A DNA stretch of 62,733 nucleotides. Origin: a virus. Location of the stretch: IMG/VR virus record IMGVR_UViG_3300009176_000006, positions 1 to 62,733 of that record. The stretch is one strand, 5' to 3'. The translations under genes were made by a program, and so were the position numbers. The notes beneath the pieces were generated by a model that had not been told where the DNA came from, made no database searches, and saw only the letters and a list, made by a program, of their open reading frames with translations. Below, piece by piece: positions 23,544 to 30,503 of this stretch (position 1 is the first letter of the stretch; every line of letters begins with the position of its first letter).

Positions 23544-24320
23544 TCAGGGCTTCGGGTTGCGTGCCTCGATCTGGTCGGCCCACCGGACGAGCTGGTCTGC
23601 GATGCGGGGGTGTCCGTCCTTCCGCTCCCGTACGGCCTCGTTGCGAAGGAAGGTGACCCGGCGCTGCGGGGTCCACAGCGGGGGCGGCGGCTTCGGGTGT
23701 GCGAGGTCGACGGCCATCGGCAGGGTCATGTCGACGAACTGGTGGATGCGCCGGTCGGTGGGGCACTCCTTGCCGAACGAGGCGGACCAGTGCTCGCCGC
23801 CGGGGACCCGGCCTCCGAGGAGGGTTCCGGGCGGGGTGGGGAAGTTGCCGTCGATGCCGAGGCGGTGCCAGCCGAAGCCCTTGACGCCGGGCTTGGAGGA
23901 GGTCATCCGGATCAGCGGGATCTTGTGGGTCTTGTTGAGCCAGACCATGAACTCGGCCTTGGCCTTGACCACCTTGTCGTTGTCGAAGGGGGCCTGGCCC
24001 CCGGTCCACAGGCTCTTGGAGGGGTCCTTGGAGTACCCGTCCTCGGTCTCCCAGGTGATCAGCCGGTGGTTGCCGTCGAGGCAGGCCGAGGAGCGGAAGT
24101 CGGTGTCGATGTACTGCACGACGGAGCCGTCGAGGAAGAACATGGCGTGGGGGGTGGGGGCACCGGACCTGTTGAACCCGGCGAACGCGGCGTCGTGGCT
24201 GGGGGAGCCGACGTAGGTGTGGTCGACGCCGCCGTCGTAGGAGGTCATCGGGGTGGCAGAGGAGCCGCCGGCCTTGTGCCTGTCGACGAGCCTGATCCGT
24301 GCGCCTGGGTAGAGAGCCAT
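23544..24320 (-). CDS. Endolysin, N-acetylmuramoyl-L-alanine amidase type (lysin A)
   Basis: 258 residues, ATG 24320 behind CGGAGG. The amidase-2/PGRP pattern is visible: H34 in GGVDHTYVGSPSH, H177 in GGEHWSASFG and C186 in KECPTDRRIHQFV are the likely zinc ligands, with WETEDGYS and GWHRLGIDGNFP between. It would cut the amide bond between muramic acid and peptide. The C-terminal ~50 residues are a charged helical tail. No lysin B follows. Confidence 0.75.
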   Translation of the reverse strand: MALYPGARIRLVDRHKAGGSSATPMTSYDGGVDHTYVGSPSHDAAFAGFNRSGAPTPHAMFFLDGSVVQYIDTDFRSSACLDGNHRLITWETEDGYSKDPSKSLWTGGQAPFDNDKVVKAKAEFMVWLNKTHKIPLIRMTSSKPGVKGFGWHRLGIDGNFPTPPGTLLGGRVPGGEHWSASFGKECPTDRRIHQFVDMTLPMAVDLAHPKPPPPLWTPQRRVTFLRNEAVRERKDGHPRIADQLVRWADQIEARNPKP

Positions 24321-24322
24321 CG

Positions 24323-24511
24323 TCAGCCTCCGATCGGCCGGGTCAGGGAGTCGGCGTGGTCGGCCATCCGGTGGGCGTCGGCTGCCATCTCGAGCAGTCC
24401 CTGGAGCTTGGCGTGGTGCTGGTCGTGGACCTCGGTGTTGAACACGAGGACCCCGCAGTCCTCGCAGACCATCCCGGAGCCCACCCAGCGGTTGTAGCGG
24501 TCGTCGTGCAT
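24323..24511 (-). CDS. Small zinc-binding-type protein
   Basis: 62 residues, ATG 24511 behind GAAAGGA. Motif VCEDCGVLVFNTEVHDQHHA offers a CxxC and His pair. The remainder is a short helix (LLEMAADAHRMADHADSL). Common type in actinophages, function unknown. Confidence 0.6.
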   Translation of the reverse strand: MHDDRYNRWVGSGMVCEDCGVLVFNTEVHDQHHAKLQGLLEMAADAHRMADHADSLTRPIGG

Positions 24512-24528
24512 GGTGTGTCCTTTCGTTC

Positions 24529-24957
24529 TCACGAGTGTATGGAGTCGCCTGCCGGTTTGTTCAGACCCATCGCGGTGATCGCGTCGTCCATGTTGAAGTG
24601 CGTGTCGCACAGCAGCGCCATGCTCCAGGCGCCTGAGTGTGCGCCGTTGTTCGCGGGGTTCTCGCAGGGCTCGCCGTCCGTGCCCTCTCGGCCGAAGTCA
24701 CACGTGCCCCACGACCACGAGTGCGGCTTGTCCAGTCGGACGTTGTCTCGACGGTACTCGGCGTAGCACTCGCGGGCCTCTAGCTCCGTCTCGTGGTAGT
24801 GCTCCGGCCAGGTGGAGGCATCGTTGGGATCGGAGTCGGGTCCGGGTGCCCAGCAGAACCCGATGGGGTGGGTGCCGGTGCGCCGGTTGGCGGTGGTGTA
24901 CTGCCACTTCCCGGCGTGCTCGCCTTCGGCGATCTGGCGTGGCTGGTCGTAGTTCAT
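24529..24957 (-). CDS. Conserved hypothetical protein
   Basis: 142 residues, start ATG 24957 overlapping the membrane gene stop. It opens MNYDQPRQIAEGEHAGKWQY; cysteines and histidines recur (FCWAP, CYAEY, WGTCDFG, GEPCEN, LLCDTHF), suggesting a metal site. Not recognised. Confidence 0.55.
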   Translation of the reverse strand: MNYDQPRQIAEGEHAGKWQYTTANRRTGTHPIGFCWAPGPDSDPNDASTWPEHYHETELEARECYAEYRRDNVRLDKPHSWSWGTCDFGREGTDGEPCENPANNGAHSGAWSMALLCDTHFNMDDAITAMGLNKPAGDSIHS

Positions 24958-25112
24958 CGTCGGGTCCTCTCGTAGACGTGCTGGGTCGCTGCTGCTCCTG
25001 CGATCGCCAGCCACATGACGGCGACCACGATGAACGCGAGCCCCATCAGGGCGGCGAAGAACACCCCGGCCACCAGGTAGCCGACGAGGCGGAGCAACTG
25101 CCAGAGCAGCAT
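24954..25112 (-). CDS. Small membrane protein
   Basis: 52 residues, ATG 25112 in an ATGA overlap. Almost the whole chain is hydrophobic (LLWQLLRLVGYLVAGVFFAA, LMGLAFIVVAVMWLAIAGAA), one or two membrane passes, with a basic tail (ERTRR). An alternative holin or accessory lysis factor near the endolysin is possible. Confidence 0.55.
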   Translation of the reverse strand: MLLWQLLRLVGYLVAGVFFAALMGLAFIVVAVMWLAIAGAAATQHVYERTRR

Positions 25113-25279
25113 CAGTATCCCGCCTCCTCCTCCTGCGCGCAGGACTGGCAGACGATCCGCCCGGAGTTGGGTCCCTTGCTGATCACCGTGGTGGCCTCGT
25201 TGTCGCAGCGGCGGTAGATGCTGTCGGCGTAGCCCTCGCGGTGGAGGGCGACCACCAGCCGCTCGCAGGTGGCGCTCAT
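25112..25279 (-). CDS. Small Cys-containing protein
   Basis: 55 residues, ATG 25279. Four cysteines (TCERL, YRRCDNE, VCQSC) in two pairs suggest a zinc knuckle; ends in QEEEAGY. Overlaps both neighbours by ATGA. Unknown function. Confidence 0.55.
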   Translation of the reverse strand: MSATCERLVVALHREGYADSIYRRCDNEATTVISKGPNSGRIVCQSCAQEEEAGY

Positions 25280-25512
25280 GTGATGATCCCTTCCTTGGCC
25301 TGCCGGGCCAGCTCCTCGACACGGGCGAGCCCGAGGATCTTGACGGTGTTCACCGGGGCGGTGTCGGCGGTGACGTGGAACTGGTCGGTCTTCGGGTTCT
25401 TCTCGAGCCGGATGGGGCCGATGATGACCCGGTCGTGGTCGTCGGCCCACTTGCGGAGCTTGAGGTACTCGTCGCGGTAGCGGCGCATCAGGTTGTCGGG
25501 TGCGTCGGGCAT
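25276..25512 (-). CDS. Conserved small protein
   Basis: 78 residues, ATG 25512 (ATGA overlap). Charged N-terminal helix (LMRRYRDEYLKLRKWADDHD), then a strand-like VIIGPIRLEKNPKTDQFHVT and a C-terminal helix. Not recognised. Confidence 0.55.
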   Translation of the reverse strand: MPDAPDNLMRRYRDEYLKLRKWADDHDRVIIGPIRLEKNPKTDQFHVTADTAPVNTVKILGLARVEELARQAKEGIIT

Positions 25513-25838
25513 CAGGTCTCCAGGGTGGGGTCGGAGGGAACCTCGGAGGTGCGCAGCGCGATGTCCATGGCGGCGGCGACCGAGTTCACCAGCCACCGCA
25601 TCGAGCCGTCGTGGAGCATGTCGGAGCGGACCGTGAGGTCGATCGAGAGGCGGGGTCCGGCGTAGGTGACCGTCATCTCGGAGACACCGTCCTCCAGGTG
25701 GGAGTTCAGCCGGTTCCGTGACCCCCTGGTGATCCGCCACGGCGCCTCCAGATCCAGCGGGACGTCCTTCGGGAAGGTGCGCCCCCGGTCCTTGTCGCCG
25801 ACGGCGACCTCGGCTGCCGTCTGCTCGTGCTCGCTCAC
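25512..25838 (-). CDS. Hypothetical protein
   Basis: 108 residues from GTG 25838 in a GTGA overlap with the preceding gene. Contains KDVPLDLEAPWRITRGSRNR and a beta stretch EMTVTYAGPRLSIDLTVRS followed by a helix. Unknown role in the first part of the leftward arm. Confidence 0.5.
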   Translation of the reverse strand: MSEHEQTAAEVAVGDKDRGRTFPKDVPLDLEAPWRITRGSRNRLNSHLEDGVSEMTVTYAGPRLSIDLTVRSDMLHDGSMRWLVNSVAAAMDIALRTSEVPSDPTLET

Positions 25839-26035
25839 CGTGCCCCTCCACTGCATTCGCGGCACAGCCATGGTCGGCTCGCCGAGTCTGGCTTGCAGGT
25901 GGCGTTGGCGCAGCACTCGCAGTCCTTGATGGTGCCAGCACAGCCTCTGGGGGTTTGGAGCAGGGACCTGACCACCCTTCCGTGCGCACAGGTAGGTCGG
26001 ATGGCCTCCAGTCTGTGTCTGAGAGCCTCGCTCAC
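25835..26035 (-). CDS. Small Cys-rich protein
   Basis: 66 residues, GTG 26035 (GTGA overlap). Cysteines in CAHG, CAG, CECCANATC and WLCREC give two paired sets for metal binding. Basic overall. Unknown function. Confidence 0.5.
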   Translation of the reverse strand: MSEALRHRLEAIRPTCAHGRVVRSLLQTPRGCAGTIKDCECCANATCKPDSASRPWLCRECSGGAR

Positions 26036-26232
26036 CGTGCCTCCTCGATCCTCTTGACGAACTCGTCGGAGTGGGCGGCAGCGACGGCCAGCGCGGCTCT
26101 CACCACCACCGACAGGTCGGTCTGGTGGGTCAGCGCGATGTCGTCGAGCCAGGTGCGCCTGGAGGGGGAGATCCGGAACGTGACCGGCACCCGCTTAGGC
26201 CGCACGGCAGGCCCGCTCAGCGTCTCCCCCAT
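26032..26232 (-). CDS. Ribbon-helix-helix candidate DNA-binding protein
   Basis: 66 residues, ATG 26232 in TGATG (GTG 26235 also possible). A short strand (RVPVTFRIS) is followed by helix A (PSRRTWLDDIALTHQTD) and helix B (LSVVVRAALAVAAAHSDEF), the ribbon-helix-helix order of small dimeric repressors. It is the second gene of the leftward arm, close to the divergent control region, so it is a candidate binder of the palindromes. No close family match by eye. Confidence 0.5.
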   Translation of the reverse strand: MGETLSGPAVRPKRVPVTFRISPSRRTWLDDIALTHQTDLSVVVRAALAVAAAHSDEFVKRIEEAR

Positions 26233-26450
26233 CACATCCCCTTCCCGGCGCGCTCGAGGATCACCGTGTACGGCACCTCCGGCACCACCTCGTCAGCGTG
26301 CATGTGCCGTACACCGGTGTCGATGAACGACCAGTAGGCGAGCCTGCGTGGCAGCCGGTGCGCCACCTCCCGAATCACCCACTCCCCGGTCCGGCTGAGC
26401 CTCTCGGTGAGCGGCATCGCGGTCGGTGTCCAGATCGTCGTGAGCCTCAT
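26232..26450 (-). CDS. First gene of the leftward arm, hypothetical
   Basis: 72 residues from ATG 26450; the frame also has in-frame ATGs up to 26513. No Shine-Dalgarno is visible, but TATGCT at 26463-26458 is placed for a leaderless transcript. Sequence includes SRTGEWVIREVAHRLPRRLA and YWSFIDTGVRHMHADEV. Not recognised. Confidence 0.45.
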   Translation of the reverse strand: MRLTTIWTPTAMPLTERLSRTGEWVIREVAHRLPRRLAYWSFIDTGVRHMHADEVVPEVPYTVILERAGKGM

Positions 26451-26457
26451 GAGCCAG

Positions 26458-26463
26458 AGCATA
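26458..26463 (-). promoter_or_regulatory. Candidate -10 box for a leaderless leftward transcript
   Basis: TATGCT on the minus strand ends 7 bases before ATG 26450, the spacing for transcription to start at the ATG itself. There is no clear -35 and no ribosome site. Weak by itself. Confidence 0.25.
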
Positions 26464-26593
26464 CACATGTCAGCGCCGCTTACACCTGTACGCGCCCAAA
26501 ATATCTGGTACACACCGTCGAGTTAGGCACCGAGCTGCTGAAAACCCGGTGTACCCAGCGAAGCGGGCAGCGCCTATACCCCCCTCCTCCGGA

Positions 26594-26619
26594 GGGAGCG
26601 GGCGGGGGTGGGGGTGGGG
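26594..26619 (+). other. G-quadruplex-type motif
   Basis: Five G runs (GGG, GGG, GGGGG, GGGGG, GGGG) are separated by loops of 3, 1, 1 and 1 bases on the plus strand. The palindrome P4 starts five bases further on. Very short loops predict a stable parallel quadruplex if the strand is exposed. Confidence 0.6.
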
Positions 26620-26624
26620 TGGAC

Positions 26625-26641
26625 TTTGACCAGTGGTCAAA
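26625..26641. promoter_or_regulatory. Palindrome P4, TTTGACCAGTGGTCAAA
   Basis: Exact consensus copy in the divergent control region, next to the G-rich run and 219 bases before the first rightward gene. Confidence 0.85.
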
Positions 26642-26860
26642 CCCCCGGATCTGCCGAACAACCGCGCTGGCTTGCCTAACAGACCGAACAGGAGGAGAGT
26701 GCTCCCCGTACCACCCATGCCCGGCCACTGGTGACCCGCTTGAGAGCAACCAGCGCGCACGGTGCCATGGCTTGAGAACTGAACAGTGTGCGCGCTCTGC
26801 CTTCCGCCTTCCCGACTCCGTGGCACTGGGTTACGGGGCGGGTGAGTGGAAGGCAGAGAC

Positions 26861-27658
26861 ATGAGCAAGCAAGCAAGCAAGGTGCCGACGGTGGACTACT
26901 CCAAGGTCGTCGCGGAGGTCTCGGGTATCGAGGGGCCGAAGGACGCCAGGGCGTACGCGCTCCGGGTCGGCAAGGCGTACCGGAAGTCGGACGACCTCCA
27001 GACGGTGCGGGCCACGTTGGCCACCCGTGAGGCACTCCGGACGGGGTGGCTCTCCGATGGACGCTCCACCCCGATTGAGGGTGGGCTGTCGACGGTGAAC
27101 GGCGCTGCGTTCGGGAAGTCCTTCGGGGTGACCGGAGGCCTGGTCTCCCGCTGGCGTGCGCTGGCCGCTGCGATGGACGCGGGTGTGATCCCGGGCACCA
27201 TCCTCTGGACCGCTCTGACGTCGCGGCTCTGCCGCACGTCGGAGGGTCGCAAGGCGATGCACTCCGGGAACCTCGCCGCGATTCAGGCGACAGCAGAGGC
27301 GGACGGGTACAACCTCGAGACCGGAGTCCGGACCGCGCCCCCCGCGTCCAAGCCGCGCAGCAAGGCGACGGACAAGGGCGACAAGGTGAAGCCCGGAGAT
27401 GTGGTCCAGACGAAGGTCTCGCCGAAGGATGCCAAGGCCGTCGCCGACGAGGCCGTCACGGTGCTGGGCATGGCGCTCTCCGCGCTCCCCGTCACGTCGG
27501 GGAATGCGGAGGTCTACGCGTCGCTCCGGGGTCGTGTCCTGGCGATTCTCCGCGAGGAGGACAAGCGGCGGAACGTCGCCACGATCAGCAAGCCGCGCGG
27601 CACGCGGACCCAGCAGAACCGTGGCAAGGTCGCCCCGCCTGCTGCCAAGGCGGGGTGA
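26861..27658 (+). CDS. First gene of the rightward arm, unknown
   Basis: 265 residues, ATG 26861 behind GGAAGG. A lysine/tyrosine-rich N-terminus is followed by a possible helix-turn-helix (AAFGKSFGVTGGLVSRWRAL, residues ~84-103). The C-terminal region is basic and low-complexity (KPRSKATDKGDKVKPGD, KRRNVATISKPRGTRTQQNR). Position as first rightward gene, basic charge and the possible HTH suggest a DNA-binding early protein. A strong double hairpin follows it. Confidence 0.6.
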   Translation: MSKQASKVPTVDYSKVVAEVSGIEGPKDARAYALRVGKAYRKSDDLQTVRATLATREALRTGWLSDGRSTPIEGGLSTVNGAAFGKSFGVTGGLVSRWRALAAAMDAGVIPGTILWTALTSRLCRTSEGRKAMHSGNLAAIQATAEADGYNLETGVRTAPPASKPRSKATDKGDKVKPGDVVQTKVSPKDAKAVADEAVTVLGMALSALPVTSGNAEVYASLRGRVLAILREEDKRRNVATISKPRGTRTQQNRGKVAPPAAKAG

Positions 27659-27684
27659 CCCCCTGGCAGAGCGCGCACACTGTC

Positions 27685-27713
27685 GCCCCCCGCTCCCCCC
27701 CGGAGCGGGGGGC
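27685..27713 (+). terminator. 12-bp GC hairpin after the first rightward gene
   Basis: GCCCCCCGCTCC pairs perfectly with GGAGCGGGGGGC around a five-C loop, 27 bases after the stop. No U tract follows, but a second hairpin follows within 10 bases. Confidence 0.6.
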
Positions 27714-27720
27714 ACCCCCG

Positions 27721-27754
27721 TCCACCCCGGGCGCCCCGTGCGTCGCGGGGTGGA
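27721..27754 (+). terminator. 9-bp hairpin with T-rich tail
   Basis: TCCACCCCG (27721-27729) pairs with CGGGGTGGA (27746-27754), followed by CGTGTCTTTCC. With the preceding hairpin it makes a likely tandem terminator. The next palindrome (27793) starts a new block of genes. Confidence 0.5.
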
Positions 27755-27792
27755 CGTGTCTTTCCGGTCCCAGCTCGGACGTCGGGACGTTG

Positions 27793-27809
27793 TTTGACCA
27801 GTGGTCAAA
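27793..27809. promoter_or_regulatory. Palindrome P5, TTTGACCAGTGGTCAAA
   Basis: Exact consensus copy, 67 bases before ATG 27877 and downstream of a tandem terminator. Confidence 0.85.
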
Positions 27810-27876
27810 CCGCGTGCCAACGGTTGAGCAACCGCCAACCGTCAACCGCTCGACGCTCAACAGAGGGAGCAACGAG

Positions 27877-28011
27877 ATGAACCTCAACCACGGGCAGGCA
27901 ATCGCCTGCTACACCGACCTGGCCGACGTGCCTGCCGGATCGGTCTACGTGACCGACGTCCGGCCCGACCGGGTGGTCTACCTGGTGTTCGCCATCGGAG
28001 GTGACCAGTGA
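27877..28011 (+). CDS. Small hypothetical protein
   Basis: 44 residues, ATG 27877 behind AGAGGGAGCAAC. Reads MNLNHGQAIACYTDLADVPA then VYVTDVRPDRVVYLVF. First of six tightly overlapping small genes. Unknown. Confidence 0.55.
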   Translation: MNLNHGQAIACYTDLADVPAGSVYVTDVRPDRVVYLVFAIGGDQ

Positions 28012-28154
28012 TGAACGACAACGACAACGAGGACAAGGTGAGCCTGTTCGCCGCTGTCCTCTCAACCGACGTGGACACCGCGCCACTGCCCGCCAACGGA
28101 TGCACGGCGCACCTGACGGCGTGCACGTACCTCCTCAACGGGGTGCCCGCATGA
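28011..28154 (+). CDS. Small hypothetical protein
   Basis: 47 residues, ATG 28011 in TGATG overlap. Asn/Asp-rich start (MNDNDNEDKVSLFAAVLS). Ends overlapping the next gene by ATGA. Unknown. Confidence 0.5.
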   Translation: MNDNDNEDKVSLFAAVLSTDVDTAPLPANGCTAHLTACTYLLNGVPA

Positions 28155-28342
28155 CCAGGACGTGCACGGCGCACGGTGGCCGTGCCGTCGAGGGTGAGGT
28201 GGTCTGGGTGGCCGGGCATCACAAGCCTGGCCAACGGACCGTCTACACCCAGCTCCGATGCGTGGTCTGCAACCGACCGACCGGAATCCGGCGGACGGTG
28301 ACCGACGCCGACTACAACCCGGTCGTCAAGGAGGCGTCATGA
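28151..28342 (+). CDS. Small Cys-containing protein
   Basis: 63 residues, ATG 28151 (ATGA). Cysteines in TCTAHGG and LRCVVCNRPTG fit a zinc-ribbon half site. Unknown. Confidence 0.55.
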   Translation: MTRTCTAHGGRAVEGEVVWVAGHHKPGQRTVYTQLRCVVCNRPTGIRRTVTDADYNPVVKEAS

Positions 28343-28476
28343 CCTGCAAGGTGTGCGGGATCGGCGTGCGCTGGCTCCCCTTGGCCAACGCCTGGATCCA
28401 CGTCGAGCCGCGCACCCTCGAGAACAACCTGCACAACAACACCCCCGACCACAACGCAGAGGTGGTGAACCGATGA
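28339..28476 (+). CDS. Small Cys-containing protein
   Basis: 45 residues, ATG 28339 behind AGGAGG. MTCKVCGIGVRWLPLANAWI, then His/Asn-rich to the end. Overlaps both neighbours by ATGA. Confidence 0.5.
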   Translation: MTCKVCGIGVRWLPLANAWIHVEPRTLENNLHNNTPDHNAEVVNR

Positions 28477-28643
28477 AGCTCCACCACCTCGCGTTCCGGA
28501 TCGGCGACGGCACCCACGGGTGGCCGACGTGTATGGGTGGCGGGCGCGGCGGGCCGTGGAACGTGGCGTCCGGGAGGTTCGCCCCAACCGACGAGGAGGT
28601 GACCTGCCTCAAGTGCCTCGACCACCTGACCCGTCCCAACTGA
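28473..28643 (+). CDS. Small hypothetical protein
   Basis: 56 residues, ATG 28473. MKLHHLAFRIGDGTHGWPTC, then a CLKCLDHL motif near the C-terminus, with three Cys and several His. Last of the first small-gene block before palindrome P6. Confidence 0.55.
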   Translation: MKLHHLAFRIGDGTHGWPTCMGGGRGGPWNVASGRFAPTDEEVTCLKCLDHLTRPN

Positions 28644-28661
28644 GGGCGCCTGACGGTGGAC

Positions 28662-28678
28662 CTTGACCACTGGTCAAA
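28662..28678. promoter_or_regulatory. Palindrome P6, CTTGACCACTGGTCAAA
   Basis: One mismatch from consensus (first base). 59 bases before ATG 28738. Confidence 0.8.
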
Positions 28679-28737
28679 CAGGGTCGAGGTCTGCCGCGAG
28701 GTGAACCCCTCGCCTCGAACGAGAAGGGAGCAACATC

Positions 28738-28953
28738 ATGTTGATCGTGACCATCAGGTTCTACGACAACGTCGGCAACGAGACGGACTCGCCCGAGACG
28801 TTCGGGCCGTTCGACAACGAGGACACCCGCAACGAATGGGTCGACGCGCTGATCGAGTCGGCCGCCAACGACCCGGAGAACAACCGTCTCCTGACGGCGA
28901 CGTTCACCCTGGACAAGCTGACCGCCCCGTTCCAGGTTCCGGTGACGGCATGA
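28738..28953 (+). CDS. Small acidic protein
   Basis: 71 residues, ATG 28738 behind AAGGGAGCAAC. MLIVTIRFYDNVGNETDSPE, then an acidic helix (NEDTRNEWVDALIESAANDP) and a strand. Looks like a compact alpha/beta fold. Unknown. Confidence 0.55.
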   Translation: MLIVTIRFYDNVGNETDSPETFGPFDNEDTRNEWVDALIESAANDPENNRLLTATFTLDKLTAPFQVPVTA

Positions 28954-29234
28954 GCACGCCACGCCTGGCGTTCGCTGCCATCGCCGTCGTCGGCGCGCTG
29001 TTCGCGGGGGTGTGGCTGGTCAACGGCAACGCACACGCCAGCCGGCCGGAGCCGATCCGGGCGTTCTGGATGAACCGCCCGTGCGCAACCGAGGACTCCG
29101 TCAACTGCTACTGGAACGACGGGTCCGGGCATCCGCTCTACTCCCGGAAGATGCCGAGCGGGAGGATCTGCCGGTTCTACGTCAACGTGCAGTACGCCCG
29201 GCACCACGACCACTGTTTCTACGACCACCGCTGA
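28950..29234 (+). CDS. Secreted or membrane-anchored small protein
   Basis: 94 residues, ATG 28950 (ATGA). The N-terminal LAFAAIAVVGALFAGVWLVN is a signal peptide or anchor. The exported part has four Cys (RPCATEDSVNCYW, GRICRFYV, HDHCFYD), apt for disulfides outside the membrane. An envelope-acting early protein, for example in superinfection exclusion, is possible but speculative. Confidence 0.55.
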   Translation: MSTPRLAFAAIAVVGALFAGVWLVNGNAHASRPEPIRAFWMNRPCATEDSVNCYWNDGSGHPLYSRKMPSGRICRFYVNVQYARHHDHCFYDHR

Positions 29235-29260
29235 ACGTCCTTCCACGGTGGCGCCCCCGC

Positions 29261-29277
29261 TTTGACCACTGGTCAAG
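29261..29277. promoter_or_regulatory. Palindrome P7, TTTGACCACTGGTCAAG
   Basis: One mismatch from consensus (last base). 54 bases before ATG 29332. Confidence 0.8.
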
Positions 29278-29331
29278 GTGGGGGCGCTGCCGTGGGCAGA
29301 ACTGTTCTGTCCACAGAGAAAGGAAGCAGCC

Positions 29332-29478
29332 ATGAAGAACAACGACAACCCCCGCCTGCTGGCGCACAAGCAGCAGGTCGACGCCGAGCGCAGGGCGCAG
29401 GCGATCCTCCGGGCGCAGGCCCAGCGTCGCGCCAACCTGGCCCGCATCGCGCAGGTCGCCATGAGGAGGGCGTCATGA
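29332..29478 (+). CDS. Small basic helical protein
   Basis: 48 residues, ATG 29332 behind AAGGAAGCAGCC. Almost entirely one Arg/Ala/Gln-rich helix (VDAERRAQAILRAQAQRRAN). Could bind nucleic acid; unknown. Confidence 0.5.
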   Translation: MKNNDNPRLLAHKQQVDAERRAQAILRAQAQRRANLARIAQVAMRRAS

Positions 29479-29870
29479 GCATCGAGGACATCGACGACGG
29501 GCTCGAGCCCGAGCGCGTCGACCTGCGGATCGCCAACGCCCGACGCTACGCACGGGCCATGCTCAACAGCATCAGCGTCGAGCGGCAGGAGATGGCCGCC
29601 GACATCATCGCCATCCTCAACGGCACCATCGACGGACCGGAGGACCCGCTGCGGTGCGAGCACGTCGAGGAGGGGCGGCTGATCGGGGAGAGGTGCCGCA
29701 AGCGGGGCACCGTCGCCGTGATCGTCACCGACGGCGAGGAGGGGCATGACAACAGCCCGGAGCTACACCCGTTCTGTGACGACCACTCGTTCGTCGACAT
29801 CAACGAGATGCGGGCCACCTCCGACGACACGTTCACCGTCGTCAAGTTCGTCCCGTTCGGAGGTGCGTGA
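29475..29870 (+). CDS. Hypothetical protein
   Basis: 131 residues, ATG 29475 (ATGA). Helical N-terminus (DLRIANARRYARAMLNSISV), then RCEHVEEGRLIGERCRKRGT and LHPFCDDHSFVDINEM, a Cys/His pattern suited to zinc. Unknown. Confidence 0.55.
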   Translation: MSIEDIDDGLEPERVDLRIANARRYARAMLNSISVERQEMAADIIAILNGTIDGPEDPLRCEHVEEGRLIGERCRKRGTVAVIVTDGEEGHDNSPELHPFCDDHSFVDINEMRATSDDTFTVVKFVPFGGA

Positions 29871-29872
29871 CG

Positions 29873-30013
29873 ATGCCGACCTGGATGTACCTGCCGATCT
29901 TCTTCGCCTTCGCCGGCGCCATCATGCTGGCCGTCGACCTGATCGACCGGCACGAGCACCGCTGCTACTGGTGCCAGCACCGCTCGACCGCCAAGCATCG
30001 GGGGTGGAGGTGA
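29873..30013 (+). CDS. Small membrane protein
   Basis: 46 residues, ATG 29873. A hydrophobic segment (WMYLPIFFAFAGAIMLAVDL) precedes a Cys/His-rich basic tail (HEHRCYWCQHRSTAKHRGWR). Probably single-pass with a metal-binding cytoplasmic tail. Confidence 0.5.
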   Translation: MPTWMYLPIFFAFAGAIMLAVDLIDRHEHRCYWCQHRSTAKHRGWR

Positions 30014-30165
30014 TGGACCTCAACGAGGAGCTCGACCGGCTCGAGAACTCCATCACCCTGGCCCGGATGGCGCTGGCCGACGAGCACGAGGCTGCGCTCA
30101 AGCACGAGTTGCAGATCCTCACCGTCGAGTCGCTGCGCGTCTACGTGGAGGTGATGTCGTGGTGA
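30013..30165 (+). CDS. Small coiled-coil-like protein
   Basis: 50 residues, ATG 30013 (TGATG). Heptad-like pattern LNEELDRLENSITLARMALA. Unknown. Confidence 0.5.
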   Translation: MDLNEELDRLENSITLARMALADEHEAALKHELQILTVESLRVYVEVMSW

Positions 30166-30326
30166 GTAACGACGGCATCGTCACCCTGATCGGAGCCTCA
30201 GCGGTGGGGTTCACCGGCGCAGCCGTGGTCACCGGCAACCCGTCGCTGGGCATCTTCGCCCTCCTCTACTCGGGGACGTGGGTGTGGATGGACAGGGTGC
30301 AGCGGAAGCGGGGACAACGCCCCTGA
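30162..30326 (+). CDS. Small membrane protein
   Basis: 54 residues, GTG 30162 (GTGA). Two hydrophobic segments (IVTLIGASAVGFTGAAVVTG; LGIFALLYSGTWVWM) and a basic tail (RVQRKRGQRP). Last gene before the 353-base structured gap. Confidence 0.5.
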   Translation: MSNDGIVTLIGASAVGFTGAAVVTGNPSLGIFALLYSGTWVWMDRVQRKRGQRP

Positions 30327-30428
30327 TTGCCCAACCAACCGAACTGGCCGCACTTGCCTAAGGAACCCAACCCTGGGAGACTAGAGGGGTGGGTGAGTGC
30401 TGCCCCAACAGGTTCCCCGAACCGCCGG

Positions 30429-30445
30429 TTTGACCAGTGGTCAAA
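30429..30445. promoter_or_regulatory. Palindrome P8, TTTGACCAGTGGTCAAA
   Basis: Exact consensus copy in the long gap 30327-30679, upstream of the folded leader. Confidence 0.85.
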
Positions 30446-30503
30446 CAACCCGCTCTGCATGGCTGCGGCGGATGGCGGGGAGGGGAATCTGCCGTCGGAC
30501 CAA

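Larger units (their letters stand above)
26451..26860. promoter_or_regulatory. Divergent control region between the two arms (410 bases)
   Basis: No convincing gene lies here. The stretch holds a -10-like TATGCT on the minus strand (26463-26458), a CCTCC/GGAGG hairpin near 26584, a G-rich quadruplex-type run (26594-26619), palindrome P4 (26625-26641), and a ribosome site GGAAGG before ATG 26861. The early promoters for both arms are expected here, but I cannot define -35/-10 pairs with confidence. Confidence 0.6.

Noticed and set aside
23544-24320. Lysin B (mycolylarabinogalactan esterase) near the endolysin
   Set aside because: No serine-hydrolase GxSxG protein of suitable size is present near lysis genes. 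The papain-like protein is a cysteine enzyme.
26298-26864. Plus-strand 188-residue frame across the divergent control region
   Set aside because: Low-complexity sequence with no ribosome site. It runs over the palindrome, the G-rich run and the first gene's start.
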